64,000 nucleotides of DNA from Sphingomonas sp. Leaf32 (GCF_001421765.1 NZ_LMLA01000007.1:147509-211508); one strand, 5' to 3'. Counted from the stretch's first letter, positions 1 to 8,575 are shown. Translations and numbers: made by a program. Notes: a model not told the origin generated them from the sequence alone.

Positions 1-170
1 ACGCCCACCCGGTCGCACGACACCGCCTGCACCGCATCGGCGAACACCGCGACGAACGCCGCCCAGTCGGTCACCGGCGTGGGCGTCTTGCGCCGCCAGA
101 CGATCCGCGCGTCGTCGTCGAACGCGGCGATGTCGATGAACGAACCGCCGACATCGGCGCACAACCGCAT
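1..170 (-). CDS. ROK-family sugar kinase, N-terminal fragment (cut by window edge)
   Basis: The reverse strand reads from an ATG at 170 as MRLCADVGGSFIDIAAF and runs off the left edge. The DVGGSFxD stretch is the phosphate-binding N-terminal loop of ROK/actin-fold sugar kinases (usually DIGGTK). The substrate cannot be told from 56 residues; glucose, fructose, N-acetylglucosamine or 2-keto-3-deoxy sugars are all possible in related families. Its start lies only 5 bases beyond the stop of the upstream M61 peptidase, so the two are probably co-transcribed. Seen: the motif and spacing. Inferred: family and operon. Confidence 0.6.
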   Translation of the reverse strand, partial: MRLCADVGGSFIDIAAFDDDARIVWRRKTPTPVTDWAAFVAVFADAVQAVSCDRVG

Positions 171-175
171 CCCGC

Positions 176-2047
176 TTATTCCGCGCCCAGCCAGCCCAGG
201 CGGAACGCCCGCTGCTGTGGCGTAGGCGTCCGCCCGACCGTCTCGCCGCGCACGATCTCCAGTGTCGGATCGGCCACCGGGGTCAGCATGGCCGTGCGCT
301 CGATCCCGCGCTGGCGATAGCGCAACGGGGTCAGCGTACCGGGCTTGAGCGCCGCGACCCCCGCAGTCCATGCCGCCAGATCGGCGACCGGCTGTCCGCC
401 GAGCGACAGGATCACGTCGCCGCGATCCGCGCCGGCGGCGAACAGCGGTGTGTTCTGCGCCGGCGACACGGCCAGCGTCACCCCGTCCGCCTCCTGCGTC
501 GCATTCGTCCGCCCGATCCAGCCCTTGCCTGGGCCAGCGGCGCGCAGCACCAGCCCGGCCTGGTCCAGCAGCGGCGTGAAGTCGGGCAGGAAGCTGCCCT
601 CGATCGTCCGGTCGAAAAACTGGTCGGCAAAGGCGCGGTCGCCGGTCAGCGTCGCCAGCGCCGTGCGCAGGTCGGCAGGGGTATAGGGCTGCTCGGTCGC
701 GCCATGCGTCTTCCACAACAGCCGCATATAATCGTCGAGGCTCTTGCCCGGAAACCGCTGGCGCAGCTGCAGGTCGAGCGACAGGCCGATCACCGCGCCG
801 TACGGGTAATAGGACACGAAGATGTTCGGCTCGACCGGATCGATCGCGGTGGCGGCATCTACGAACGGCGCGCGCAGGCTCATCTCCTGCGGCGATGCGT
901 TGATCCGTGCCGCGATGCGCGCGGGGCTGTTCACCACCCCGTTCACCATCGCCCCCATCTCGCCCAGATACTCGTCGACCGATGCCAGCCCTGCGCGGCG
1001 GATCGACAGCGGCCCGTAATAGCTGGTGAACCCTTCGGCCAGCCACAGCGACGGCGTCGGATTGGCGCGGGTGAAGTCGAACGGCTCCAGTTCGCGCGGA
1101 CGCAGCCGCTCGACGTTCCAGCTATGGAAGAACTCGTGCGCCAGCGTGCCGAGTTGGTCGTCCTTCGCCTCGGCCAGCGACCGCCGATCGGTGATGATCG
1201 TCGAGTTGCGATGCTCCATCCCGTCGCCATTCACTGACGGCCGATAATCGGCGATGAAGGTATAGGTGCCGAAATCATAGGGGGCGGGCGCGCCGAAGAT
1301 CTTGATCTCCTCGGCCACCACCTTCTTCGCCTTCTCGGTGAAGCGGTCCATGTCGGCGGCAGTGCCACCATGGTGCAGCGTCAGGCGGAACGTCTTGCCC
1401 GCCTCCTGCCATTCGCGGACCATATGGTCCGACAGCTCGGTCGGGCTGTCCATGAAATATTGCAGGTTCGGCGCCCAATAGCTGCCGGGCGCGGTCCCGG
1501 CCGGCAACTGCGTCGCGACCTTCCATGCGGGGTCGGGACTGGTGAAGCGCACGCTGATCGGCTGCGCATCGTATCCGGTCGCCCAAAGGAACGTCGCAGG
1601 CATGTTCAGATGGGCGTGGGTCGCGTCGATCTGCGCATAGGTGCCGTCGCCCCGGTCGCCGTACAGCGTGTAGCTGACCACGACCGTGCCGTCGTGACCG
1701 GCCACGCTCCAGCCATAGGGATCGGTCCGCGTGAGCTTCAGCGGTCGCCCCGCGCCATCGGTCGCGCTGACGTCATAGACGTTCTTCGCGAATTCATGGA
1801 TCGCATAGCGCCCCGGCGATGAGCGCGACATCTGCACGCGTAAGGGGCCGGCCGGCACCCCGCGCCATGTCGCCACGATCTTCGCCCGGTGATGCTGCGT
1901 CTGCGGGAACGACACATCGTAGCGCACCGGCGCACTGGCCCCCGGATCGCGCGTTGCGGCCTGTGTCGGCGCGGCCGGCGCGGTCTGCGCCACGACAGGC
2001 AGGGCGAGGCATGAGGCCAGCAACGCGGCGACCAGCGAACGAACCAT
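176..2047 (-). CDS. M61 family metallopeptidase (glycyl-aminopeptidase type) with PDZ domain
   Basis: A 623-residue secreted zinc aminopeptidase. The N-terminus (MVRSLVAALLASCLALPVVAQ) is a cleavable signal peptide, so it should act in the periplasm. The zinc motif HEFFH follows near residue 305 and the downstream gluzincin glutamate lies in LWLAEGFTSYY about 30 residues later. The C-terminal ~120 residues (GADRGDVILSLGGQPV) form a PDZ-like domain, as usual for M61 enzymes, which release N-terminal Gly or Ala from peptides. Length fits the family. It precedes the ROK kinase fragment by 5 bases on the same strand. The in-vivo substrate is unknown. Confidence 0.9.
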   Translation of the reverse strand: MVRSLVAALLASCLALPVVAQTAPAAPTQAATRDPGASAPVRYDVSFPQTQHHRAKIVATWRGVPAGPLRVQMSRSSPGRYAIHEFAKNVYDVSATDGAGRPLKLTRTDPYGWSVAGHDGTVVVSYTLYGDRGDGTYAQIDATHAHLNMPATFLWATGYDAQPISVRFTSPDPAWKVATQLPAGTAPGSYWAPNLQYFMDSPTELSDHMVREWQEAGKTFRLTLHHGGTAADMDRFTEKAKKVVAEEIKIFGAPAPYDFGTYTFIADYRPSVNGDGMEHRNSTIITDRRSLAEAKDDQLGTLAHEFFHSWNVERLRPRELEPFDFTRANPTPSLWLAEGFTSYYGPLSIRRAGLASVDEYLGEMGAMVNGVVNSPARIAARINASPQEMSLRAPFVDAATAIDPVEPNIFVSYYPYGAVIGLSLDLQLRQRFPGKSLDDYMRLLWKTHGATEQPYTPADLRTALATLTGDRAFADQFFDRTIEGSFLPDFTPLLDQAGLVLRAAGPGKGWIGRTNATQEADGVTLAVSPAQNTPLFAAGADRGDVILSLGGQPVADLAAWTAGVAALKPGTLTPLRYRQRGIERTAMLTPVADPTLEIVRGETVGRTPTPQQRAFRLGWLGAE

Positions 2048-2116
2048 GGCAATTCCCCTTCGAGTTGGGCGTGCTTGTAGCGGGCGGCGGGGGCGTTGTG
2101 GAAGGGTGGCGTGCCA

Positions 2117-2941
2117 CTAGAATCCGTAAAACGCCCGCGCCGCGCCCCCCATCAATCGCGCCCGTGCGTCGTCCGGCAACCCCGCCGTCAACGCCCGCGT
2201 CGTCGCCAGCCAGTCGCCATAATCATCGCCCGCCGCCGACAGCACCGGCCAGTCGCTGCCCCACAGCACCCGCTCCCCGAACCAGCCGAGCAGCCGTTCG
2301 ACCATCCCGCCCAGTGCCAGCGGATCGGCCTCCGCCGCCTGCTCCGTCCGCAGTCCCGACAGCTTGCACCACACCGAAGGCCGCCCGGCCAGCGCCGCCA
2401 TCCCCGCGTCCCAGTCCGTATCGCCCGGCGGCACCGGCTTGGCGGCATGATCGATCACGATCGGCAGGTCGGGCCAGTGATCCGCGAACGTCGCCAGCAT
2501 CCGCAGATGCCGCGGCTGCACCAGCGCATCCAGCCGCAGCCCGTTCGCGACCATCGCCGCCACCCCCCGCGCCACATCGCCCCGCAACAGCCAGTCGGTG
2601 TCGGCGATCGCCTGCACCATCGGCCTGAGGCCCAACAGCTTGGGCCGCTTGGCCAGCGCCGCGATCCGCGTCGATGCGTCCGAAGAATCCAGCGCGACCC
2701 AGCCGACCACGCCCGCAACCCACGGATCGCCCTCGGCCAGGTCCAGCAGCCAGTCGGTCTCGCGGTCGTCGGTCTGCGCCTGTACCAGCACGACCCGTTC
2801 GACCGGCGCATCGCCCATCGCCGCGCGTGCATCGGCCAGACCGTGGCTGCGATACAGAACGCCATCCGACGCCGCCGGCCAGCCATGGAACGGCGCGTCG
2901 ATCCGCCACACATGCACATGCGCATCGACGATGCCCGTCAT
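2117..2941 (-). CDS. COG3618 amidohydrolase, probable L-fucono-/L-rhamnono-lactonase
   Basis: A 274-residue TIM-barrel amidohydrolase of the sugar-1,4/1,5-lactonase group (COG3618). The start MTGIVDAHVHVW gives the usual HxH metal pair directly after the N-terminus; WCKLSGL and LWGSDWPVL near residues 190 and 245 are typical of the family, the latter with the catalytic Asp. The frame stays open about 20 residues further upstream, but those residues are low-complexity and lie before the conserved N-terminus, so the ATG at 2941 is preferred. Family members hydrolyse L-fuconolactone or L-rhamnonolactone. An L-fucose oxidation operon sits at 23-26 kb, which makes L-fuconolactone the best guess. 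Confidence 0.82.
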   Translation of the reverse strand: MTGIVDAHVHVWRIDAPFHGWPAASDGVLYRSHGLADARAAMGDAPVERVVLVQAQTDDRETDWLLDLAEGDPWVAGVVGWVALDSSDASTRIAALAKRPKLLGLRPMVQAIADTDWLLRGDVARGVAAMVANGLRLDALVQPRHLRMLATFADHWPDLPIVIDHAAKPVPPGDTDWDAGMAALAGRPSVWCKLSGLRTEQAAEADPLALGGMVERLLGWFGERVLWGSDWPVLSAAGDDYGDWLATTRALTAGLPDDARARLMGGAARAFYGF

Positions 2942-3021
2942 CCCGTCCCCCCTCTGGTCGCCGTCAGAGTGGCGCGGGGCGGGTGGGGCGGTCAATGCCA
3001 CATCGGCAGCACGCTCCCTTC

Positions 3022-3128
3022 GTCACCCCGGACTTGTTCCGGGGTCCACGGTGCGGCGGTCGGTGCGGCCGGAGGCTCTATCGGCAGTGTCCGCGGTCAG
3101 GTGGACCCCGGAACAAGTCCGGGGTGAC
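3022..3128. repeat. Perfect 28-nt inverted repeat (CCCCGGACTTGTTCCGGGG family)
   Basis: Arms at 3022-3049 and 3101-3128 are perfect reverse complements around a 51-bp loop. Each arm is itself palindromic around GGACTTGTTCC. Single or degenerate copies recur near 5981 and 52395-52470. It lies between the convergent-side ends of the lactonase start and psd stop, and could form a long hairpin in either transcript. Confidence 0.85.
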
Positions 3129-3154
3129 GATACGGATGCGAGGCGTAGGGCGCC

Positions 3155-4066
3155 CTAAATATCCTCCACCACCACCCGCTCGAACAGCACATCCCCCGCG
3201 CGCACCCGGTCGCCGGTCTGCACCCCGGCCGCCGGCACGAACGGCGCCGGCAGCAGCAGCACGATGGTCGACCCGTGTTCGAACCACCCCATCTCCTCCC
3301 CTTGGCGAACCGCCACATCGATGTCGGCGACCGGCTCCGCCCGCTCGCGCAGCAGCTTCACCGTATCGAGAAAGGTCAGCCGGATCGCCGCGACCAGGAT
3401 CGCGGCCACCGGCACCAGCAGGATCGGCGTCCCGTCGGTGAGCCGCATCCGCACCGTCGCCCGCTCGTTGCGGCAATAGAGCCGGTCGACCCGCTTGAGC
3501 GTCGGCGGGTTCACGTTGAAACAGTCGCCCGGAAAATAGCGCACCCGCTCGACCCGCCCGTCCTGCGGCGCATGGAACCGGTGGTACATCCCGGCGGTCA
3601 GCCGCAGCGTGACGAAGCTCCCGCCCACATACGCCTCGCCCTCGCCCCCGGTCAGTTCGGCGATCGAGTAGCGTTTCCCCTTGGCCTGCACGATCGAATC
3701 GCCGGTGATCGGTCCGCTGGCGACGATGATCCCGTCGGACGGCGACGCCACCTGATGCGCCTGCGCGGCAAAGCTGCGCGCACCGGGCCGCAACCGCCGG
3801 ATGAAGCAGGCGTGCATTGAGCGCCAGCGCGTCTCCGCCGCATCGGACAGGTCGACGTCGCAAAAGGTCCGCCACACCGCGATCGATGCCTTCGCCACCA
3901 GCGGTTGCTCGACCTTGCTGAACCACCCCATCGCGCGGGTCAGCGTCCGGCGCGGCAGCCAGTTGGTCGCGGCATAGTTCAGCGATTCGATGTCGGTCAG
4001 CCGCGCGATGGCGCGGCTGAGGCGGGACGGGGCGGGCGAGGAGGCGAGGCGATCCATGGCCGTCAT
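3155..4066 (-). CDS. psd: Phosphatidylserine decarboxylase proenzyme
   Basis: About 303 residues. Converts phosphatidylserine to phosphatidylethanolamine at the inner membrane. Seen: SPSDG near residue 110, YHRFHAPQDG near 160, and near the C-terminus GWFEHGSTIV, which holds the GST self-cleavage site where the serine becomes the pyruvoyl group (many homologues have LGST; here HGST). Length and order fit the longer Psd class. Start: TTG at 4069, ATG at 4066 and ATG at 4057 are all in frame; 4066 is preferred. It is divergent from the class III aminotransferase with only ~35 bp between, so the promoters must overlap. A PmtA-like methyltransferase 4 kb away could use the PE it makes. Confidence 0.93.
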   Translation of the reverse strand: MTAMDRLASSPAPSRLSRAIARLTDIESLNYAATNWLPRRTLTRAMGWFSKVEQPLVAKASIAVWRTFCDVDLSDAAETRWRSMHACFIRRLRPGARSFAAQAHQVASPSDGIIVASGPITGDSIVQAKGKRYSIAELTGGEGEAYVGGSFVTLRLTAGMYHRFHAPQDGRVERVRYFPGDCFNVNPPTLKRVDRLYCRNERATVRMRLTDGTPILLVPVAAILVAAIRLTFLDTVKLLRERAEPVADIDVAVRQGEEMGWFEHGSTIVLLLPAPFVPAAGVQTGDRVRAGDVLFERVVVEDI

Positions 4067-4101
4067 CAATATTTCCTTATCGGGTCATATTCGCGTCAGT
4101 C

Positions 4102-5754
4102 ATGATGCCTCTCGCCCTCGCTCTCGCCGCCGGTGCTGCCGGCCTGATCGCCACCAAGGGCCGCGCCCGCCTCCGATTGAGCCGCGCCAAGCACGGCTCG
4201 CTGACCGGCCATGTCCGCTGGGGCCAGCGGATCGCGCGCCAGATCGCCTTCTACGATTATGACGACGCCCGCTTCTTCGCCGCCGACGATGCGCCCGCCG
4301 ACATCGCCACGCGGCGCCGCGCCGGGTTCGAACGCCTGTCCGCCCTCTACGCCACCCGCTTTGCACGGACGGTCGCGGCGACGAAGGACCTGCGTGAAGG
4401 GCTGTCCGACCTGCAATTCACCGGCCGCTACCGCGTGCCGTTCCAGTTCAGCGCGAAGGTCCGCGAACAACTGGCGACCGGCGCCTTCTACCAGTCGTCG
4501 TCGGGCGTGACCGTCACCGACCTCGACGGCAATGTCTTCTATGACCTTGCCGGCTCCTACGGCGTCAACCTGTTCGGCCATGATTTCTACAAGGACTGCA
4601 TCGCGCAAGGGAGCGCCCGCGTCGCCGATCTCGGCCCGGTGCTCGGCACCTACCACCCGGTCATCGCCGCCAATGTCGACCGGTTGCGGGCGATCAGCGG
4701 CATGGACGAGGTGTCGTTCCACATGTCCGGCACCGAAGCGGTGATGCAGGCGGTGCGCCTCGCCCGCTATCACACCGGCCGCCGCCGCGTGGTGCGCTTC
4801 GCCGGGGCCTATCATGGCTGGTGGGGCGATGTGCAGCCCGGCATCGGCAACCCGACCCCGGCCGACAACACGCTGACCCTGTCCGAACTGTCCGACCGCA
4901 CGCTGCACGTACTGGCGACGCGCAAGGACATTGCCTGCGTGTTGGTGAACCCGTTGCAGGCGATGCATCCGAACAAGGGCGCGCCGTCCGACGGCACGAT
5001 GATCGACAGCAGCCGCTCGGCCCATCTCGACCGCGCCGCCTATCGCGACTGGCTGGTGCGCCTGCGCGATGTCTGCACGCGGGCGGGTGTCGTCCTGATC
5101 TTCGACGAAGTGTTCATGGGCTTCCGCTTGGCGAAGGGCGGGATGGCGGAGGCGTTCGGCGTGGCACCCGACATGGTGACCTATGGCAAGACGCTGGGCG
5201 GCGGCCTGCCGGTCGGCGTCGTGTGCGGCCGCGCCGACCTGATGAAGCGCTTCCGCCCCGAAGCACCCGCCGACATCTGCTTCGCCCGCGGCACCTTCAA
5301 CGCGCACCCCTATGTCATGGGCACGATGGACGTGTTTCTCGAACGGCTCGATTCGCCGGAGGTGCGTGCGATGTACGACGGCGTAGACGCCCGCTGGGAC
5401 GCGCGGCTGGCGCAGTTCAATGCTGCGATGGAGGCCGCCGAGCTTCCAGTCCGCGCGGCCGGGATGCAGACGGTGTGGACGATCACCTACACCGTGCCGT
5501 CGCGCTACAACTGGATGCTGCAATATTATCTACGTGCCGAGGGGCTGGCCTTGAGCTGGGTCGGCACCGGCCGCCTGATCTTCAGCCTGAACTATGACGA
5601 CGCGGCCTTTGCCGAGGTCGTCGCGCGGTTCGTGCAGGCGGCGCAGGCGTGCAAGGCCGACGGCTGGTGGTGGAGTGCGCCCGGCACCACCAACAAGATA
5701 CTGCGGCGGCAGGTGTTGAAGGAAACGCTGTCACGGCGGCTGGGTCGGGGATAG
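4102..5754 (+). CDS. Class III PLP-dependent aminotransferase (glutamate-1-semialdehyde-mutase-like), long form
   Basis: 550 residues. The PLP fold is clear: SGTEAVMQAVRLAR near 215, YHGWW, LIFDEVFMGFR near 335 (PLP-pyridine Asp) and TYGKTLGGGLPVG near 360 (Schiff-base Lys). Its closest look is to glutamate-1-semialdehyde aminomutases, but it has a ~110-residue N-terminal extension beginning with a hydrophobic stretch (PLALALAAGAAGLIA). The window also encodes 5-aminolevulinate synthase, so a role in tetrapyrrole synthesis is unlikely. It is divergent from psd. A lipid-linked or amino-sugar role is possible but unproven. Two ATGs in tandem at 4102 and 4105. Confidence 0.8.
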   Translation: MMPLALALAAGAAGLIATKGRARLRLSRAKHGSLTGHVRWGQRIARQIAFYDYDDARFFAADDAPADIATRRRAGFERLSALYATRFARTVAATKDLREGLSDLQFTGRYRVPFQFSAKVREQLATGAFYQSSSGVTVTDLDGNVFYDLAGSYGVNLFGHDFYKDCIAQGSARVADLGPVLGTYHPVIAANVDRLRAISGMDEVSFHMSGTEAVMQAVRLARYHTGRRRVVRFAGAYHGWWGDVQPGIGNPTPADNTLTLSELSDRTLHVLATRKDIACVLVNPLQAMHPNKGAPSDGTMIDSSRSAHLDRAAYRDWLVRLRDVCTRAGVVLIFDEVFMGFRLAKGGMAEAFGVAPDMVTYGKTLGGGLPVGVVCGRADLMKRFRPEAPADICFARGTFNAHPYVMGTMDVFLERLDSPEVRAMYDGVDARWDARLAQFNAAMEAAELPVRAAGMQTVWTITYTVPSRYNWMLQYYLRAEGLALSWVGTGRLIFSLNYDDAAFAEVVARFVQAAQACKADGWWWSAPGTTNKILRRQVLKETLSRRLGRG

Positions 5755-6110
5755 GCGGGGCGCTATCCAGCGGGGCACCGGACATGATCGAGACGCCCGT
5801 ACGACCCGTCCAGCCAACCCCTGACTACGGCGGGGGCTGCGCATTCCCGGATCATCCAACAACCGTACCCCCGCGCAGGCGGGGGTCCAGGAGCGGCCGG
5901 CGCAACCGTTGTTGACCAGCCGTCGGCTCCCGCCCGTATGGCGGGTCAAGGTGGCTCCGCTCGAAACGGGTGCCTCTGCGTCACCCCGGACTTGATCCGG
6001 GGTCCCGCTTCTTCCCGACGCCAGTAAGGAAACGAAGCCCCCGATCAAATCCGATGCGACGCTGCGGCCAGCCGGATCGCCGAAGGCCGGTCTACCCTCG
6101 ACGTCCCGCC
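5755..6110. other. Intergenic region with two palindromic repeat types
   Basis: No gene is supported in these 356 bases. They hold a CCCCCGCGCAGGCGGGGG palindrome around 5867-5890 and one CACCCCGGACTTGATCCGGGG copy at about 5981-6004. Open frames here are short and low-complexity. It separates the aminotransferase stop from the small minus-strand gene at 6111. Confidence 0.6.
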
Positions 6111-6305
6111 TCATTCCCGCCGTTCGTTGGCCACCGCGTGCAACTGCTCGATGATCGCGCGGTTCGCCTGATGCCCCGACAGCTCCAGCGCCAGCGAGGT
6201 ATAGCCCTCGCGGCGCAGCGCCTGCCGGATATGGTTCACCGAAATGAACTCGCCTGTTGCGGCCAGTTCGAGCGCGCGGGCCAGTGCCGGGGTGTCGCGG
6301 GTCAT
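6111..6305 (-). CDS. Small conserved-looking hypothetical protein, 64 aa
   Basis: Not recognised. A 64-residue, charge-balanced, probably helical soluble protein (ALARALELAATGEF ... VNHIRQALRREGY), with no signal or membrane segment. It follows the next upstream small gene by 19 bases on the same strand, so the two likely form a transcript. Codon use matches the neighbours (third-position G/C), which supports coding. No function is offered. Confidence 0.55.
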   Translation of the reverse strand: MTRDTPALARALELAATGEFISVNHIRQALRREGYTSLALELSGHQANRAIIEQLHAVANERRE

Positions 6306-6324
6306 GGGGGTGTCGCCTGTCCGC

Positions 6325-6582
6325 TCAGCCGTTCCGCACCCATGGCGTGCGCACGACCTTGCCGGCGATCACCTTCTTGCCGAACGCCTTGCGCATCGTC
6401 TCGGCGGCATCGCCGTTCTTCAGGACCACGTGCGTGCCGCCCGAATGCAGCGTCTCGATCGCGCTGATCGACGCGCCATGCTTGCGGCACAGCGCCTCGA
6501 CATCGGCCTGCGCGATGCTCACATTCATCGCCCGCGAAGTCGTCACCGCGGTCGTGCCGCCCCGTCGCCAATCGTCCTGCAT
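6325..6582 (-). CDS. Small hypothetical protein, 67-85 aa
   Basis: Not recognised. The convincing part begins at MNVSIAQADVEALCRKHG (ATG at 6528) and ends KVIAGKVVRTPWVRNG; an in-frame ATG at 6582 adds 18 residues. A longer open frame to 6771 exists, but its residues look non-coding (Pro/Arg-rich). The body looks like a small alpha/beta domain with a single Cys. It probably forms a two-gene unit with the 64-aa protein downstream. Confidence 0.5.
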   Translation of the reverse strand: MQDDWRRGGTTAVTTSRAMNVSIAQADVEALCRKHGASISAIETLHSGGTHVVLKNGDAAETMRKAFGKKVIAGKVVRTPWVRNG

Positions 6583-6862
6583 GTCGGTCCAGTCATCATT
6601 CGAGCAAACGGACCGCCGGGCCACGCGGGAGGGGTCGACCAGCCGGCGCCGGTAGCAGGACCAGCCGGGTGCGACGGGACCATATCGTATATGGGGTGGC
6701 GGCGGCAGGTTAACAGTGGTGCGGTCGGTAAATGTTGCACGGGCGGAACGAGCATGGCGTCGAGCAACCATGGCTGTGTCAGAGGCGCTTTCCTACAGCG
6801 CCGTGCGTGGTCATGCTCGCATCCGCTCTTTCTCCCCGTCGATCGCTTCGTCCCAACAAGCT

Positions 6863-6894
6863 GCGACCGGTTCGCAAATGCGCAAACCGGTCGC
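6863..6894. repeat. Perfect 10-bp stem hairpin
   Basis: GCGACCGGTT, a 12-base loop, then AACCGGTCGC. It has no T-tract on the plus strand, so it is not an obvious terminator. It abuts the GTGAACTT repeat. Confidence 0.7.
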
Positions 6895-6895
6895 G

Positions 6896-6919
6896 AGTGT
6901 GAACTTTGTGAACTTTGGC
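6896..6919 (+). repeat. 24-nt GTGAACTT element, copy 1
   Basis: AGTGTGAACTTTGTGAACTTTGGC contains GTGAACTT twice, 10 bases apart. The reverse complement is present at 28784-28807 with a single mismatch. Confidence 0.7.
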
Positions 6920-7033
6920 GGAAAAATGCTGTGTTTTCAAAACCGCCACCGGCAAAGCCGGCGTCGTCGGACGGCGCCATACGCGCCGCCGGCCGGGCGC
7001 GCCTTATTTGCGGAGATAGCTGATGCTAGCTCC

Positions 7034-7645
7034 TTACCGGCGCGCTGCTTCCTGCAAATCCGTGTCGATCCGCGCGCCCTTCAGCAACTGCACCGGCGCC
7101 TTGCGGTACAGGATGAAGTCGTTGAACGGATCGGTCACGATCTTGGTTGCCCACACGATCCCGGTCATCACGTCGCGCTGGATGAACAACTGGATCACCC
7201 GGAACAGCAGGCCCCCGACCGCGAACGCCAGCCACAGCAGCGCGAGGTGGCGCAGGAAGCCGACAAAGCCGACATGCGGTTCGAAGATGCCGAAGAAGGT
7301 CGGGTCGAGCAGCAGCGGGATCGGCGTCGCCGCCCATAGGCCCATGAAGACGACCTTGCGGAACAGGTTGTAGCCGACCTTGATCTCTTCCTTGTGCTCG
7401 TGCGTCGCCTGGTTCTGATGGTCGTAGGTCTTGGGCTCGAAGAAGAAATGCCCCGATTGCCGCGAGGTCATCGCCACCAGCCAGCCGAGCAGGCTCGCCA
7501 CCGCCGGATCGATCCACACCACGACATAGGCGATCAGGAACGTCGTCGCGCTGACGAAATGCAGCGCTTGGTTGATGATGCTGTGGTGGTAATAGCGATG
7601 ATCGTCCCACCGCTGTTCCTTCAGCGCTTCCTTGAATCCGGGCAT
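7034..7645 (-). CDS. Mpo1/DUF962-like integral membrane protein
   Basis: 203 residues with about three hydrophobic segments. Near the N-terminus YHHSIINQALHFVS gives an H...N...H pattern, and SGHFFFEP follows ~35 residues later. This layout resembles the conserved histidines of the Mpo1/DUF962 family, whose yeast member is an iron dioxygenase acting on 2-hydroxy fatty acids in alpha-oxidation. The protein is longer than typical DUF962 members, and the C-terminal half carries an extra membrane segment. It follows the PmtA-like gene by 30 bases, with AAAGG before its ATG. Sphingomonads make 2-hydroxy-acyl sphingolipids, so the substrate idea fits, but it is an inference. Confidence 0.6.
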   Translation of the reverse strand: MPGFKEALKEQRWDDHRYYHHSIINQALHFVSATTFLIAYVVVWIDPAVASLLGWLVAMTSRQSGHFFFEPKTYDHQNQATHEHKEEIKVGYNLFRKVVFMGLWAATPIPLLLDPTFFGIFEPHVGFVGFLRHLALLWLAFAVGGLLFRVIQLFIQRDVMTGIVWATKIVTDPFNDFILYRKAPVQLLKGARIDTDLQEAARR

Positions 7646-7675
7646 CGAATAAACCTTTGATAAAAAGGGTTTGGT

Positions 7676-8413
7676 TCAGGCGGTCGCCCCGAGCGCGGGC
7701 GTCGGGTGGTTGTCCTGGGCCGCAACGCCGGCACGACGGAAACACACCAGCGAGAAATGGCCGAGCGGGGGCAGCGGCCGGCGCTCGACCAGTTCCGCCT
7801 GCGGGTTGCGCGCCGCCCAGTCGCCATAGATCGACCAGGGGAAATCGGTGCGCCAGCCAAGGCGGCTGGTGATCGGCATCAGCGCGCGCTCGATCTTCGC
7901 GCGCACGCCCGCTTCCGCGCCCAGTCGGGTCGCGATCACGATCATGCCGCCGGGCCGCACCACGCGCAGGAACTCACTGAGCGCCCGGTCGGGATGCGGT
8001 ACCGCCGACACGACATATTGCGCGACCACCACGTCGAACGACGCATCGTCGAAATCCAGTGCCTCGGCATCGCCGATCGCGATCCGCTCCACATGGGTGA
8101 GCCGCAGCCGCTTCACCCGGTTGCGCGCCTTGTCGAGCATCTGGTCGGCAATATCGATGCCGGTGATCCGGCTTTCGGCCCGGTAATGCGGCAGCGAGAT
8201 GCCGGTGCCGACGCCGACCTCGAGGATGCGTCCGCCGACCGTCTCGGCGGCATCGATCGCCGCGCGACGCCCCCGGCGGAACACCGGGCCGAACACCAGG
8301 TCGTAGATGGGCGCCCAGCGATCATAGGCGCTCGCCACGCCGACGCGGTTCAGTTCCTGAGCCAATCCGTGTGTTTCCTTGTCCAGCGCCGTGCGGCTTG
8401 TCTGGCCCGCCAC
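7676..8413 (-). CDS. pmtA: Class I SAM methyltransferase, probable phosphatidylethanolamine N-methyltransferase (PmtA type)
   Basis: 245 residues. Seen: AYDRWAPIYDLVFGPVF followed by a GRRAAI element, the pattern of Rhodobacter-type PmtA; SAM motif I is ILEVGVGTGISL near residue 65; GIDIADQML and GDAEALDFDDASFD follow. Such enzymes turn phosphatidylethanolamine into phosphatidylcholine on the inner face of the membrane. Start: GTG at 8413 gives the longest frame but has no clear ribosome site; conserved homology only begins at AYDRWAP, so a GTG at residue 24 is also possible. psd, which supplies the substrate, is 4 kb away. The Mpo1-like gene is downstream in the same direction. Confidence 0.78.
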   Translation of the reverse strand: MAGQTSRTALDKETHGLAQELNRVGVASAYDRWAPIYDLVFGPVFRRGRRAAIDAAETVGGRILEVGVGTGISLPHYRAESRITGIDIADQMLDKARNRVKRLRLTHVERIAIGDAEALDFDDASFDVVVAQYVVSAVPHPDRALSEFLRVVRPGGMIVIATRLGAEAGVRAKIERALMPITSRLGWRTDFPWSIYGDWAARNPQAELVERRPLPPLGHFSLVCFRRAGVAAQDNHPTPALGATA

Positions 8414-8575
8414 AATGACGCCAGTCGATGACAGGTCAATGGCGCAGCCATGTCAGCAAGGTTTCAGTTTGATGAGAGCGGCCGTCACACACACGAAATA
8501 CTATTGTCGCGTGGGGGCGTTACTGCACCGGCATCGCAAGGACGCAAGTCCGGTCCACTGGCGTGGAGAAGTACG

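Larger units (their letters stand above)
6583..7033. other. Long intergenic region with hairpin and GTTCAC repeat
   Basis: About 450 bases without a supported gene. A stem with 10-bp arms (GCGACCGGTT / AACCGGTCGC, 6863-6894) is directly followed by AGTGTGAACTT-T-GTGAACTTTGGC at 6896-6919, an element seen again at 28784-28807. Several Rossmann-free open frames cross here in both strands without conserved features. A small RNA is possible but not demonstrated. Confidence 0.5.

Noticed and set aside
4096..5523. 475-residue frame antisense to the aminotransferase
   Set aside because: No recognisable fold; PLP motifs lie on the plus strand.
4102..5754. hemL (glutamate-1-semialdehyde mutase)
   Set aside because: The window encodes ALA synthase (C4 route), and this protein has a long hydrophobic N-terminal extension that hemL lacks.
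6543..6980. 145-residue minus-strand frame over 6.5-7.0 kb
   Set aside because: Overlaps a supported small gene out of frame and runs through the hairpin and the GTGAACTT repeat; no conserved features.
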